From NCBI RefSeq assembly GCF_016904885.1, contig NZ_JADWYI010000001.1:8737224-8801223 (forward strand): a stretch of 64,000 nt of DNA. The letters are read 5' to 3'. The notes beneath the pieces were generated by a model. The model did not search any database and was not told where the DNA came from. It saw nothing but the letters and a program-made list of their open reading frames with translations. Source of the stretch: Archangium primigenium. GTDB lineage: Bacteria > Myxococcota > Myxococcia > Myxococcales > Myxococcaceae. Positions 48,351 to 59,607 of the stretch are shown here, one piece after another; within the stretch, counting starts at the first letter, position 1; every line of letters begins with the position of its first letter. The position numbers were made by a program, and so were the translations under genes.

Positions 48351-50861
48351 TCAGCCGCCAGGCCGACGGGGAAGCTCCACGGTGAAGGTGGAGCCCTGAC
48401 CCGGCGTGCTGTCCACGCGCACGCGGCCCCCGTGGGACTCCACGATCTCCCGGCTGATGTAGAGCCCCAGGCCCAGGCCGCCGTAGTGGCGCACGCTCAC
48501 GGCGCGCTCGAAGCGGTCGAAGATGCGGGGCAGGTCCTCGGCGGCGATGCCGATGCCCTCGTCACGCACGACGAGGCGGGCGGTGTCCGGGCCGTCGCGC
48601 ACGGAGACGGTGACGGGCCGGCCCTGGCCGTACTTGGCCGCGTTGGACAAGAGGTTGACGATGACCTGCTCGAGCCGCAGCGCGTCCCACTGGCCCCGCA
48701 CCGGCGCGGGGGCGTCCAGCGTCACCTCGCTCCCGGACTGGGCGAACATGTCACGCAGGCGCTCCAGGGCCTCGCGCACCAGGCGCACCAGGTCCACCTC
48801 CGAGCGCTCCAGGGACACCCGGCCGGTGACGATGCGGCCCACGTCGAGCAGGAGGGTGATGAGCTGCGAGAGGCGCCGGGCCTGACGGTGGGCCATGTCC
48901 AGCTTGCCCCCGAGGCACGCGCGGGCCCCCTCGGGCATGTGCCGCTCGAGGAACGACAGCTGGAGCCGCAGCGAGGTGAGGGGCGTCTTGAGCTCGTGGC
49001 TGGCGATGGACAGGAACTCGTCGCGCAGCCGGATGGCCTCCTGGGCCTCGCGGTAGAGCCGGGCGTTGTCCACGCTGAACGCCGCCCGGCGCGCCAGGTC
49101 CTCCGCCAGGCGCAGGTCCTCCCGCGAGAAGTGCCGGCCGCTGTCGTCGTGGACCAGCAGCAAGGCCCCCAGCACCCGTCCACGGGCCAGCAGTGGCACG
49201 CACAGCGAGGAGGACATGTGCAGGGAGGCCAACATCCGAGCGGCCTCCGGGGAGTGGGCCAGACTCCGGATCTGTTCGGGAGAGCAGGTTTCGATGAGCT
49301 CCGTCTCCCCCGTGCGCAGCACCCGGCCGAGCCCGGACGCGTCCGACAGGTGCACCGGCTGCAGGCGCAGCACCTCGTCCACCACCGCCGCGTGCGTCTC
49401 GTCCCGGTGCAACCGGGTGAGCAGCTCCACCTCGCCGTTGTCGGCGAGCATGTGCACCGAGCACCAGTCGGCGAGCCGGGGCACCATCAGCCGCGCGAGC
49501 CGCTCCAGGGAGAGGGAGTAGTCGAGCGAGTCGCCCAGGAGCGTGCTGGCCTCGGACAGCAGCCGTTGCCGCTCGACCGCCAGCTCCAGGTCGCGCCGCG
49601 CGCGCACCTGATCCGTCACGTCGAAGCCGAAGAAGGCCACGCCGTCCACCCGTCCCGAGGCATCCCTCAGGGGCTGGTAGCGCACGTGGTGGAAGTGCTC
49701 CTCCGCCAGGGCCCCGGTCGTCAGATCCATGCGCACGGACATCTCGCGCGCCAGGAAGGGCTCGCCGTAGGCATAGGCCCGATCGAGCTCCTCCAGCAGG
49801 CCCAGGGAGGCCAGACCGGGCAGGGCCTCGTGGGCGGGTTGCCCCACCACGTCCCGACCGCCGAGCAGCGCGCGGTGGGGCGGATTGTCCAGCTCGATGA
49901 CATGCGAGGGGCCCCGCATGACACTCACCGCCATGGGGGCCTGCATCACCAGCGCGTGCAACCGGGCGCGCTGGCGCTCGGCGTCGGCGCACGCCTCCTG
50001 CTCCTTGTCGTAGAGCCGGGCCCGCTCCAGCGCGAGTCCGGCCTGGTGGGCGAGCGACAGCAGGAAGGAGCGGTCCGCGTCGTCGAAGGTGCGCGGGGGC
50101 GTGAACGCGATGCACATCACCGCGAGCGAGCGGCCCTTGGTGCGGATGGGCAGGGCGGCCACCGAGCCCTGCCACTCGGGCACGTCCGAGCGGAAGACCC
50201 GGGTGAGGGCCACGTCGGACTCCAGCCGCACGCGCTCCAGCCGGTAGCCCGGACCGCCGGCCAGGTGGTCCCGGTGCAGCACGCGCAACGTGCGCCGGTC
50301 CGACTCGGGCAGGCCAATGGACAGGCTCCGGGCCTCCAGGGCGGCCAGGGCGTTGCGCGCGAGCACGTCCACGACGTCCGCCGCGGAGGCCGCCGCGCAC
50401 AGCTTCACCGTCACCTCCTGCAAGAGCGCGAGCCGGCTGGCGCTGCGCTCCCGGGCGAGCTCCGCCAGGTGCCGCGCCGTCACGTCCCGGAAGAGCACCA
50501 CCAGCCCCCGGCCCCAGGGCACCGCGCGCGCCTCGTACCAACTGGCGTTGTGGGAGGTGAGGCTCTCCACCGTGAGGGGCAGGCCCTCGCTGCGCGCGCG
50601 CAGGTACGCCGTGCCGAACGGGGTGTCCAAGAGCAGCGGGAACTCCGTCCACAGCATCCGGCCCAACAGCGCCTCGCGCGGGCGCCCGAACAGCCGCTCG
50701 GCCACGCTGTTCACGAAGGTGATGCGCCAGTCCGCGTCCACGGCGAACAGCCCATCGGGCAACAAATCCAGCAGGATGTCGGACGGGTCCTCGGCCTCCA
50801 GGCTCAAGCGATGACCCAGGAGCCCGGAGCCCTCGTCGCACGAGGATGGCACTTCACTCAT
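48351..50861 (-). CDS. PAS/GAF sensor histidine kinase
   Basis: 836 residues. Order: PAS about 25-135, GAF about 145-285, PAS about 310-430, GAF about 435-600, histidine-acceptor domain with His622 in SIASHELKTPLTSLRLQL, N-box NLLSNAAKYGQG, DEGIGI G1 box and the GGLGLGLYISREIVESHGG lid. There are no membrane helices, so it is a cytoplasmic multi-input sensor. The acceptor type is the common HisKA (HELKTP), different from the HDFNN type of the kinase at 1-2428. No response regulator is adjacent, so it is an orphan. Confidence 0.94.
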   Translation of the reverse strand: MSEVPSSCDEGSGLLGHRLSLEAEDPSDILLDLLPDGLFAVDADWRITFVNSVAERLFGRPREALLGRMLWTEFPLLLDTPFGTAYLRARSEGLPLTVESLTSHNASWYEARAVPWGRGLVVLFRDVTARHLAELARERSASRLALLQEVTVKLCAAASAADVVDVLARNALAALEARSLSIGLPESDRRTLRVLHRDHLAGGPGYRLERVRLESDVALTRVFRSDVPEWQGSVAALPIRTKGRSLAVMCIAFTPPRTFDDADRSFLLSLAHQAGLALERARLYDKEQEACADAERQRARLHALVMQAPMAVSVMRGPSHVIELDNPPHRALLGGRDVVGQPAHEALPGLASLGLLEELDRAYAYGEPFLAREMSVRMDLTTGALAEEHFHHVRYQPLRDASGRVDGVAFFGFDVTDQVRARRDLELAVERQRLLSEASTLLGDSLDYSLSLERLARLMVPRLADWCSVHMLADNGEVELLTRLHRDETHAAVVDEVLRLQPVHLSDASGLGRVLRTGETELIETCSPEQIRSLAHSPEAARMLASLHMSSSLCVPLLARGRVLGALLLVHDDSGRHFSREDLRLAEDLARRAAFSVDNARLYREAQEAIRLRDEFLSIASHELKTPLTSLRLQLSFLERHMPEGARACLGGKLDMAHRQARRLSQLITLLLDVGRIVTGRVSLERSEVDLVRLVREALERLRDMFAQSGSEVTLDAPAPVRGQWDALRLEQVIVNLLSNAAKYGQGRPVTVSVRDGPDTARLVVRDEGIGIAAEDLPRIFDRFERAVSVRHYGGLGLGLYISREIVESHGGRVRVDSTPGQGSTFTVELPRRPGG

Positions 50862-50870
50862 GCGAGAAGT

Positions 50871-51947
50871 TTATGCACCCTCCGTCTCGCTGCCGTCGGA
50901 CTGCCCCGGAGGCCGACCCGCGATGAAGTCCCGGAGATCCTCGGGCAATGGGGACTCGAAGCAAACCGGTTGACCCGTGTCCGGGTGGGGAAAGGCGATG
51001 CGCGCGGCGTGCAGCGCGTGGCGGGGCAGGCGCAGGCGCGTCCAGGCTTCCGGCTCCAGGCAGCGCTTGCTGAAGCGGTCGAAGTAGCCCGGATCCGGGC
51101 CATACATCTTGTCCCCGACCAGGGGGTGGCCCGCCTCGCGCAGGTGGATGCGGATCTGATGCTGGCGGCCCGTCTCGGGAAAGCAGCGCACCAGGGCGAA
51201 GGGCTCCCCCGCGCGCCGGAAGCGCTCGAGCACCTCGAAGCGGGTGTGGCTGGGCCGGCCCGCGACGGGATCGATCCGCACGGCGATGCGGATGAGCTCG
51301 GTGCCCTCGGCGATGGGCGCGTCCACGCGGAAGTGGTCCGCCGCGGGGTGGCCCTCGCAGACAGCCAGGTACTCCTTGTGGACCTCGCGGGACATGAAGA
51401 GTCGGCCCAGCACCCGGCAGGCCTCGGTGGTGCGTCCACAGACGACCAGTCCGCTCGTCTCGCGGTCCAGGCGGTGGGCGGGCTCCGCGGAGGGCCGGTC
51501 CAGGCGCTCGCGCAGCAGGGACACGAGCGTGCCCTTGTCGTAGCGCGCGGTGGGGTGCAGCGGCAGGCCGGCGGGCTTGTCCACCACCACGAGCCAGTCG
51601 TCCTCGAAGAGGATGGGCAGGTGGGTGGGCGTCTCGGGTTCGACCCGGGCGGGCCGACGCAGGCGGAAGACGAGCCCGGGGTAGACGGGCGTGGAGGGCT
51701 TGAGCCGACGGCCCTCGCCCACGACGCCGCGCTGGATGATGCCCTGGAGCCGCTCGCGCGACAGCCGCCGGAGCTTCTGCGCGAGGTAGCGGTCGAGCCG
51801 CCACCCGGCGTAGTTCGGCTCGACGACGAAGGTCGTCTCGGAGAAGCCCTCCGGCACGCCGGTGGACTCACGGACAGGCGCGTCAGAGGGCGCGGGAGAG
51901 GCCTCGTCGTCGGTGGGATGCATGCGGCGTGGCGCCGCACTTACCAT
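50871..51947 (-). CDS. RluA-family pseudouridine synthase
   Basis: 358 residues from ATG 51947; ATG 51923 is eight codons later. The first is preferred because it lies two bases after the stop of the upstream WecB gene, suggesting translational coupling, though neither has a clear ribosome-binding site. An S4-like RNA-binding domain (RLDRYLAQKLRRLSRERLQGIIQRGVV) is followed by the catalytic domain with HRLDRETSGLVV, whose Asp is the catalytic residue, and RQHQIRIHLREAGHPLVGDKMYG. It makes pseudouridine in rRNA or tRNA; the exact target cannot be told. It ends ten bases before the kinase start. Confidence 0.92.
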   Translation of the reverse strand: MVSAAPRRMHPTDDEASPAPSDAPVRESTGVPEGFSETTFVVEPNYAGWRLDRYLAQKLRRLSRERLQGIIQRGVVGEGRRLKPSTPVYPGLVFRLRRPARVEPETPTHLPILFEDDWLVVVDKPAGLPLHPTARYDKGTLVSLLRERLDRPSAEPAHRLDRETSGLVVCGRTTEACRVLGRLFMSREVHKEYLAVCEGHPAADHFRVDAPIAEGTELIRIAVRIDPVAGRPSHTRFEVLERFRRAGEPFALVRCFPETGRQHQIRIHLREAGHPLVGDKMYGPDPGYFDRFSKRCLEPEAWTRLRLPRHALHAARIAFPHPDTGQPVCFESPLPEDLRDFIAGRPPGQSDGSETEGA

Positions 51948-51949
51948 GC

Positions 51950-53074
51950 CTAGACGGCGGCGAGACGGGGCGTTTCGCCCACGCCGAGCACCTGCTCGTA
52001 CAGCCGGGCGATGCGCTCGCCGGAGCGGCCATCCCACATGTCGGGCACGCGGCCCTTCTTCTCGTGGCCATCGAGGATGCGGTCGGCCGCCTGCTGGATG
52101 CGGGCGGGGTCGGTGCCCACGACGAGGTTGGTGCCCACGTCCACGGTGACGGGCCGCTCGGTGTTCTCGCGCACGGTGAGGCAGGGGATGCCGAGCACGG
52201 TCGTCTCCTCCTGCAGGCCGCCCGAGTCGGTGAAGACGAGCCGGGCCTGGGAGGTGAGGGCGAGGAACTCGAGGTAGCCCAGCGGATCCACCAGGTGCAG
52301 GCCCGGGGTGCGCTCCAGGCTCGCGCCCAGCCCCATGTCCGCGATGCGCTTGCGGGTGCGCGGGTGGACGGGGAAGACGACGGGCAGGCGGCTGGCCACG
52401 TGGGCGAGCGCCGACAAGAGGCCGCGCAGCGTCTGGGCGTCGTCCACGTTGGAGGCGCGGTGCAGGGTGCACACGGCGTAGCCCCGCGGGCTGAAGCCCA
52501 GGTCCTTGAGGGTGGGCAGGCGCAGCGCCTGCTCGCGCGCTCCCAGCAGGGAGTCGATCATCACGTTGCCCACCAGATGGATGCGCGAGCGCTCCAGGCC
52601 CTCGCGCAGCAGGTTGGCGTCCGCGTCGGCCGAGGGCGTGAGGAGCAGGTCCGACACGCGATCGGTGAGCAGGCGGTTGATCTCCTCGGGCATGGTGGGG
52701 TCGCCGCTGCGCAGGCCCGCCTCCACGTGCGCGAGCTGGATGCCCATCTTCGCCGCCACGAGCGCCCCGGCCAGGGTGCTGTTGACGTCGCCCACGACGG
52801 AGACGATGTCGGGCTTCTCGGCGGTGAAGACCTTCTCCAGCTCGAGCATCACCCGGGCCGTCTGCTCGGTGTGACTGCCCGAGCCGATGCCCAGGTGGAT
52901 GTCCGGCGCGGGCATGCCCAGGTCGGTGAAGAAGACGTCACTCATCTTCACGTCGTAGTGCTGGCCGGTGTGCACCAGGACTTGAGAGAGCACGCCGCGC
53001 TCACGGATGGCCCGATGGATGGGCGCGACCTTCATGAAATTGGGGCGAGCCCCGACGATGTGGAGAACCTTCAT
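51950..53074 (-). CDS. wecB: UDP-N-acetylglucosamine 2-epimerase, non-hydrolysing (WecB)
   Basis: 374 residues, the family's usual length. The N-terminus KVLHIVGARPNFMKVAPIHRA, the VHTGQHYDVKMSDVFF motif and VVGDVNSTLAGALVAAK, plus the C-terminal LVFTDSGGLQEETTVLGIPCLTVRENTERPVT, are all diagnostic. It interconverts UDP-GlcNAc and UDP-ManNAc for surface polysaccharide synthesis. It is divergent from kdsB, with 94 bases between, and is followed directly by the pseudouridine synthase. Confidence 0.96.
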   Translation of the reverse strand: MKVLHIVGARPNFMKVAPIHRAIRERGVLSQVLVHTGQHYDVKMSDVFFTDLGMPAPDIHLGIGSGSHTEQTARVMLELEKVFTAEKPDIVSVVGDVNSTLAGALVAAKMGIQLAHVEAGLRSGDPTMPEEINRLLTDRVSDLLLTPSADADANLLREGLERSRIHLVGNVMIDSLLGAREQALRLPTLKDLGFSPRGYAVCTLHRASNVDDAQTLRGLLSALAHVASRLPVVFPVHPRTRKRIADMGLGASLERTPGLHLVDPLGYLEFLALTSQARLVFTDSGGLQEETTVLGIPCLTVRENTERPVTVDVGTNLVVGTDPARIQQAADRILDGHEKKGRVPDMWDGRSGERIARLYEQVLGVGETPRLAAV

Positions 53075-53168
53075 GATGGCCGAAGCTATGCATGGTCACC
53101 TGTTAGGCCAGTGCTCCACGGACCGGGGGGGCCATGCAGCGTCCTGAATCTGATAGACAGCCCGTCTC

Positions 53169-53909
53169 ATGCCCGCGCCCTACCCCGTCGCCGTCATCCC
53201 CGCCCGCTACGCCAGCACGCGTTTTCCCGGCAAGCCCCTGGCGCTCATCGCCGGCCGGACGATGATCGAGCACGTGTGGCGGCGCTGTCAGGAGGCGCGC
53301 GTGTTCGCGGACGTGCTGGTGGCCACGGATGACCGGCGCATCCAGGACGAGGTGGCGCGCTTTGGCGGCACGGCGGTGATGACGTCGCCGGACTGCGCCA
53401 CGGGCACGGACCGGGTGGCCGAGGTGGCCCGGGCCCGCGCGGACGTGGAGGTGTGGGTGAATGTGCAGGGAGATGAGCCGCTGGTGGACCCGGAGTCCCT
53501 GCGGGTGCTGGCGGGCCTCTTCGCCGACCCGGAGGTGCAGATGGGCACGCTGGTGCGGCCGTTGGACGCCGAGGAGGTGCACAACCCCCATGTGGTGAAG
53601 GCGGTGCTGGCGGTCAACGGGGACGCGCTCTACTTCAGCCGCGCCGCCCTGCCCTTCGTGCGCGAGCCCGCCGAGGGGCCTCCCGTGCCGCGCTGGGCCC
53701 ACCTGGGGCTGTACGGCTACCGGCGTCCGGCGCTGATGCGGCTCGCGCGGCTGAGCCCCACCCCGCTGGAGGGCGCGGAAAAGTTGGAGCAACTCCGAGC
53801 GCTGGAGCACGGCGTGCGCATCCGCTGTGGGCAGGTGACGGGCCGCTCGGTGGCGGTGGACGTGCCCGGGGACGTGGCCCGGGTGGAAGCGCTGCTGCGC
53901 GGCGGCTGA
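53169..53909 (+). CDS. kdsB: 3-deoxy-manno-octulosonate cytidylyltransferase (KdsB)
   Basis: 246 residues. The N-terminus VAVIPARYASTRFPGKPLALIAGRTMIEHV is the nucleotide-binding signature, and VNVQGDEPLVDP is the metal site. It activates KDO with CTP to CMP-KDO for the LPS core. The genes for CTP synthase (56459), KDO-8-P synthase (58084) and its phosphatase (58951) lie within 6 kb downstream, so the pathway from CTP and arabinose-5-P to CMP-KDO is largely here. Confidence 0.96.
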   Translation: MPAPYPVAVIPARYASTRFPGKPLALIAGRTMIEHVWRRCQEARVFADVLVATDDRRIQDEVARFGGTAVMTSPDCATGTDRVAEVARARADVEVWVNVQGDEPLVDPESLRVLAGLFADPEVQMGTLVRPLDAEEVHNPHVVKAVLAVNGDALYFSRAALPFVREPAEGPPVPRWAHLGLYGYRRPALMRLARLSPTPLEGAEKLEQLRALEHGVRIRCGQVTGRSVAVDVPGDVARVEALLRGG

Positions 53910-53988
53910 GCCGGGCGGCCAGGCGGGCGGCGCACCGGCTGGAGGCGGGGAAACTCCCACCGGGCCCGCGCCGCGTTAGGCTGCGCGC

Positions 53989-55770
53989 GTGTCCGACCCC
54001 GCTCCGACCCCCGCTCCCGCCAACAAGAAACCCCGCTTCTCCCGCGTCACGTTCCGCCGCATCATGGGACTGGCCCGGCCCCAGGCGCGCCGCATCCTGC
54101 TGGGCACGCTCTTCCTGCTCGTGGCCAGCGCGCTCGGGCTCGTGTACCCGAAGGTCATCGGCGACATCATCGACCAGGCGCTGCACGCGGGGGACCGCGC
54201 CCGCATCGACCGCATCGCCCTGGCCATGGTGGGCGTCTTCCTCGTGCAGGGCGTGGCCATGGCGCTGCGCTACTACCTGTTCACCACCGCGGGCGAGCGC
54301 GTGGTGACGCGGCTGCGCCAGGATCTCTTCCAGAGCCTCTTGTCCCAGGAGGTGGGCTTCTTCGACGAGCGCAAGACGGGTGAGCTCACCAACCGGCTGT
54401 CCTCGGACACCACGGTGCTGCAGAACACGGTGAGCGTGAACATCTCCATGGCGCTGCGCAACGCGGCCCAGGCGCTCGGCGGCATCGCGCTCCTGCTCTA
54501 CACCTCGCCGGTGCTCACCGCGCTGATGCTCGCCATCGTGCCCGCGGTGGCGGTGGGCGCGGTGTCCTACGGGCGCAAGGTGCGTGGGCTGTCCAAGGAG
54601 GCCCAGGACGCGCTGGCCGCCGCCAACGAGGTGGCCGAGGAGAGCCTGTCGGGGGTGCGCACCGTGCGGTCCTTCGCCGCCGAGCGCCACGAGGTGGAGC
54701 GCTACCGCTCCGCCACCGAGCGCGCGTACGACGTGGCGCGCCGGCGCATCATGCAGTCCTCGTACTTCCTCGCGGGCGCCTCCTCCGCGGGCTACCTCGC
54801 CTCGGCGGTGGTGCTCTGGTACGGCGGGCGGCTGGTGTTGGACGGTGCCATGACGGTGGGCAACCTCACCTCCTTCCTCATCTACTCGCTCATGGTGGCC
54901 GTGGCCCTGGGGTCGCTGGCGGACCTGTGGGCGGACTTCATGCGCGCCTCGGGCGCGGCCGAGCGGGTGTTCGAGCTGACGGACCGCGTGCCGGCCATCC
55001 CCGCCTCCGGGGGCGAGCGGCTGGCGAGCGTGCGCGGCCACGTGGAGTTCCAGGACGTGCGCTTCGCCTACCCCACGCGCCGGGACGTGCCGGTGCTCAA
55101 GGGCGTGCACCTGGACGTGGCCCCGGGCGAGGTGGTGGCCATCGTGGGCCCCTCGGGCGCGGGCAAGTCCACCATCGCCGCGCTGCTCGCGCGCATGTAC
55201 GACCCGCAGGAGGGCCGGGTGCGGCTGGACGGGCGGGAGCTCACCGGACTCGACCCGGAGTGGCTGCGCCAGCAGGTGGGCACGGTGGCCCAGGAGCCCA
55301 TGCTCTTCGCCTCGTCCATCGCGGACAACATCCGCTACGGCCGGCCGGCCGCCTCGGACGCCGAGGTGGAGGCCGCCGCGCGCGCCGCCAACGCCCACGA
55401 CTTCGTCTCCCGCTTCCCCGAGGGCTACCGCACCCTGGTGGGCGAGCGCGGCGTGCAGCTGTCCGGCGGCCAGAAGCAGCGAATCGCCATCGCCCGCGCG
55501 GTGCTCAAGGATCCGCGCCTGCTCGTGCTCGACGAGGCGACGAGCGCCCTGGACGCCGAGAGCGAACACCTGGTGCAGGAGGCCCTGGAGCGGCTGATGC
55601 AGGGGCGCACCACGCTCATCATCGCCCACCGGCTGTCCACGGTGGTGGGCGCGGACCGGGTGGTGGTGATGGAGGGCGGCCAGGTGGTGCAGAGCGGCGA
55701 CCACGCCACGCTCATGGGCCAGGAGGGCCTGTACCGGCGGCTCGTGGAACGTCAGTTCGTGGCCGCGTGA
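53989..55770 (+). CDS. MsbA-like ABC exporter (half transporter)
   Basis: 593 residues from GTG 53989. The membrane domain has six helices (about 40-325). The ATPase has Walker A GPSGAGKST, the signature LSGGQKQRIAIARA and Walker B LLVLDEATSAL, followed by an H-loop (IIAHRLST). It acts as a homodimer or heterodimer; the TAP/MsbA type of fold suggests lipid or peptide export. Among kds genes, lipid A-core flipping is likely, but not proven. It follows kdsB by 79 bases on the same strand. Confidence 0.92.
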   Translation: MSDPAPTPAPANKKPRFSRVTFRRIMGLARPQARRILLGTLFLLVASALGLVYPKVIGDIIDQALHAGDRARIDRIALAMVGVFLVQGVAMALRYYLFTTAGERVVTRLRQDLFQSLLSQEVGFFDERKTGELTNRLSSDTTVLQNTVSVNISMALRNAAQALGGIALLLYTSPVLTALMLAIVPAVAVGAVSYGRKVRGLSKEAQDALAAANEVAEESLSGVRTVRSFAAERHEVERYRSATERAYDVARRRIMQSSYFLAGASSAGYLASAVVLWYGGRLVLDGAMTVGNLTSFLIYSLMVAVALGSLADLWADFMRASGAAERVFELTDRVPAIPASGGERLASVRGHVEFQDVRFAYPTRRDVPVLKGVHLDVAPGEVVAIVGPSGAGKSTIAALLARMYDPQEGRVRLDGRELTGLDPEWLRQQVGTVAQEPMLFASSIADNIRYGRPAASDAEVEAAARAANAHDFVSRFPEGYRTLVGERGVQLSGGQKQRIAIARAVLKDPRLLVLDEATSALDAESEHLVQEALERLMQGRTTLIIAHRLSTVVGADRVVVMEGGQVVQSGDHATLMGQEGLYRRLVERQFVAA

Positions 55771-55797
55771 GCCCCGCCCGCTCGCCTGGCTGCTCGA

Positions 55798-55822
55798 CGG
55801 GCGGCCTCGAAAACGCCGCCCG
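55798..55822 (+). terminator. GC-rich hairpin behind the ABC exporter gene
   Basis: CGGGCGGC (55798-55805) and GCCGCCCG (55815-55822) form a perfect 8-bp stem around a nine-base A-rich loop (CTCGAAAAC). It starts 28 bases after the exporter stop. There is no T-run, so it may be a weak terminator, a pause site or an mRNA end-protecting hairpin. Confidence 0.4.
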
Positions 55823-55885
55823 ACGGGTGGCGCGGCGCGAAGCGGGTGATTAGTAAATCCTCCGCAGACGAAAGGAGGTGATGCC

Positions 55886-55936
55886 TTGACTGAAAGCAAG
55901 AGTCAGGCGTCCACCTCCGTCGGCACGGCCCGCTGA
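55886..55936 (+). CDS. Candidate 16-residue leader peptide ORF
   Basis: TTG 55886 opens a 16-codon ORF (Met-TESKSQASTSVGTAR) ending TGA at 55934. Its ribosome-binding site AAAGGAGGTGAT (55871-55882) is a 12-base perfect complement to the canonical 16S rRNA 3' tail, three bases from the start, which is shorter than the usual spacing. Just upstream, CCTCC (55859-55863) could pair with GGAGG and hide the site. A terminator lies 41 bases after the stop. The arrangement looks like a translated leader or an attenuator, but which gene it controls is unclear, because the terminator separates it from the next gene. No alternative longer reading in that frame was found. Confidence 0.45.
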   Translation: MTESKSQASTSVGTAR

Positions 55937-55977
55937 TCAAGCGTCCGTCCGGCGGAAGTTGACGCCGAAGGTAGTCC

Positions 55978-56039
55978 GGCCCGCCCGGGCCCACGCACCC
56001 CACCATTCGACGGGGCCGTGGACCGGGCGGGCCTTTTTT
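55978..56039 (+). terminator. Strong intrinsic terminator
   Basis: GGCCCGCCCGG (55978-55988) pairs perfectly with CCGGGCGGGCC (56023-56033), an 11-bp stem with a 34-base loop, followed at once by six T residues (56034-56039). In such a GC-rich genome the T-run is striking, and this is the best-formed terminator of the window. It ends transcripts from the kdsB/exporter side, or the leader ORF above, before the small gene at 56129. Confidence 0.85.
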
Positions 56040-56128
56040 CGTCGTCCGCCTCGGGAATGGCGGCGCGACGCTCCTGTTGCACGCCCTACGAGGGGGGACG
56101 GTTTCGTTTCATTCGCTGGAGACCCGAC

Positions 56129-56362
56129 TTGTCCATCACGCCCTGTCCGAGCCCGCTGCCTTCCGCCTTGCGCGACGAATCGGTGGTGGAGGTCCAACGC
56201 AATCTGTTCTGTTACAACTATGACGCCTGCCTGCACCTGGCGGTGAAGCGCGCCTGGGATGGCTGGACGTGCCGTCACTGCCCGCTGAAGAACCAACGGG
56301 GCGCCGTGCCCCAGGCCCGCGACTACGCCGAGAGCCGGCCCCGGAGCCAGGGCCAGGACTGA
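56129..56362 (+). CDS. Small Cys-containing protein of unknown function
   Basis: 77 residues from TTG 56129, with GGAG eight bases upstream. The sequence runs SITPCPSPLPSALRDESVV..., then RNLFCYNYDACLHLAV and DGWTCRHCPLKNQ, i.e. a CxxxxxC and a CxxC pair that could bind a metal. The rest of the region on this strand is weakly conserved-looking. It lies between the terminator at 55978-56039 and pyrG, 96 bases before it. The family is not recognised. The cysteine pattern and codon use support a real gene. Confidence 0.6.
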   Translation: MSITPCPSPLPSALRDESVVEVQRNLFCYNYDACLHLAVKRAWDGWTCRHCPLKNQRGAVPQARDYAESRPRSQGQD

Positions 56363-56428
56363 CGCGGCCCCGCACTGGCCGTCCTGGCGGACGGGTGCGC
56401 CCGGGGCCCGGGACGGACAAAACATTGA

Positions 56429-58911
<2,483 letters not shown>

Positions 58912-58950
58912 CGAATCGAAGTCGGCCAAGGGGAATCCAAGGGTCACGAC

Positions 58951-59526
58951 ATGACGGAGCTGCCCAAACCCAGCCGGGACGAGTTGACGGAGCGCGCGCG
59001 CCGCGTTCGGGTACTCGTGTTCGACGTGGACGGCGTCCTCACGGACGGCGGGCTGTACTACGGCGATGGGGGCGAGCTCATGAAGCGCTTCGACGTGAAG
59101 GACGGGCACGGGCTGGTGATGGCGAGGCACGCGGGTCTGCGCACCGCCATCCTCACCGCGCGCTCCTCCTCCATCGTGGAAACGCGGGGCCGTGAGCTGG
59201 GCGTCTCCGTCATCTTCCAGGGTCGCAAGGACAAGACCGCGGGCTTTCGCGAGCTGCTCACCCAGCTCGCGGTCGCGCCCGAGGAGTGCGCCTACATGGG
59301 AGATGACATCAACGACCTGGGACCCTTGGGCCTGGCGGGGCTGTCGGCCTGCCCGGCGGACGCGGCCTCCGAGGTGCGGCAGGAAGTGCATTACATCGCG
59401 CGCAACCGGGGTGGTCAGGGCGCCGCGCGTGAGCTGGTCGAGTTGTGCTTGAGGGCGACGGGGCAGTGGGAAGCCACCGTTCAACACATGAAGGCCCCCG
59501 AGGCCCTACAAGCTGTCAAGTTGTGA
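58951..59526 (+). CDS. kdsC: 3-deoxy-manno-octulosonate-8-phosphatase (KdsC)
   Basis: 191 residues. HAD motif I DVDGVLTDG with the nucleophile Asp, then GRKDKTAGFRELL and the later MGDDINDLGPLGLAGLSACPADA (motif IV) mark the KdsC type. It removes the phosphate from KDO-8-P. It closes the pyrG-kdsA-kdsC unit; the next gene starts 81 bases later with its own upstream AT-rich patch. A TATCCT hexamer at 59561-59566 could be a -10 for that gene. Confidence 0.95.
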   Translation: MTELPKPSRDELTERARRVRVLVFDVDGVLTDGGLYYGDGGELMKRFDVKDGHGLVMARHAGLRTAILTARSSSIVETRGRELGVSVIFQGRKDKTAGFRELLTQLAVAPEECAYMGDDINDLGPLGLAGLSACPADAASEVRQEVHYIARNRGGQGAARELVELCLRATGQWEATVQHMKAPEALQAVKL

Positions 59527-59607
59527 AAGCAAAGAATTTTCGCTTCCCCGGTAGGTGTCCTATCCTATGAAGGCCGGAATGAAGCAGGGCAGAGTGAGGG
59601 GAGTTCG

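Noticed and set aside
47808-51953. Plus-strand open frame of 1381 codons
   Set aside because: It covers the PRC-barrel, kinase and pseudouridine synthase genes in antisense; the composition is rich in Arg, His, Gln and Gly with no motif.
55871-55882. AAAGGAGGTGAT considered as part of a 16S rRNA-related relic
   Set aside because: It is the complement of the 16S 3' end, and no further rRNA-like sequence surrounds it; a ribosome-binding site is the simpler reading.
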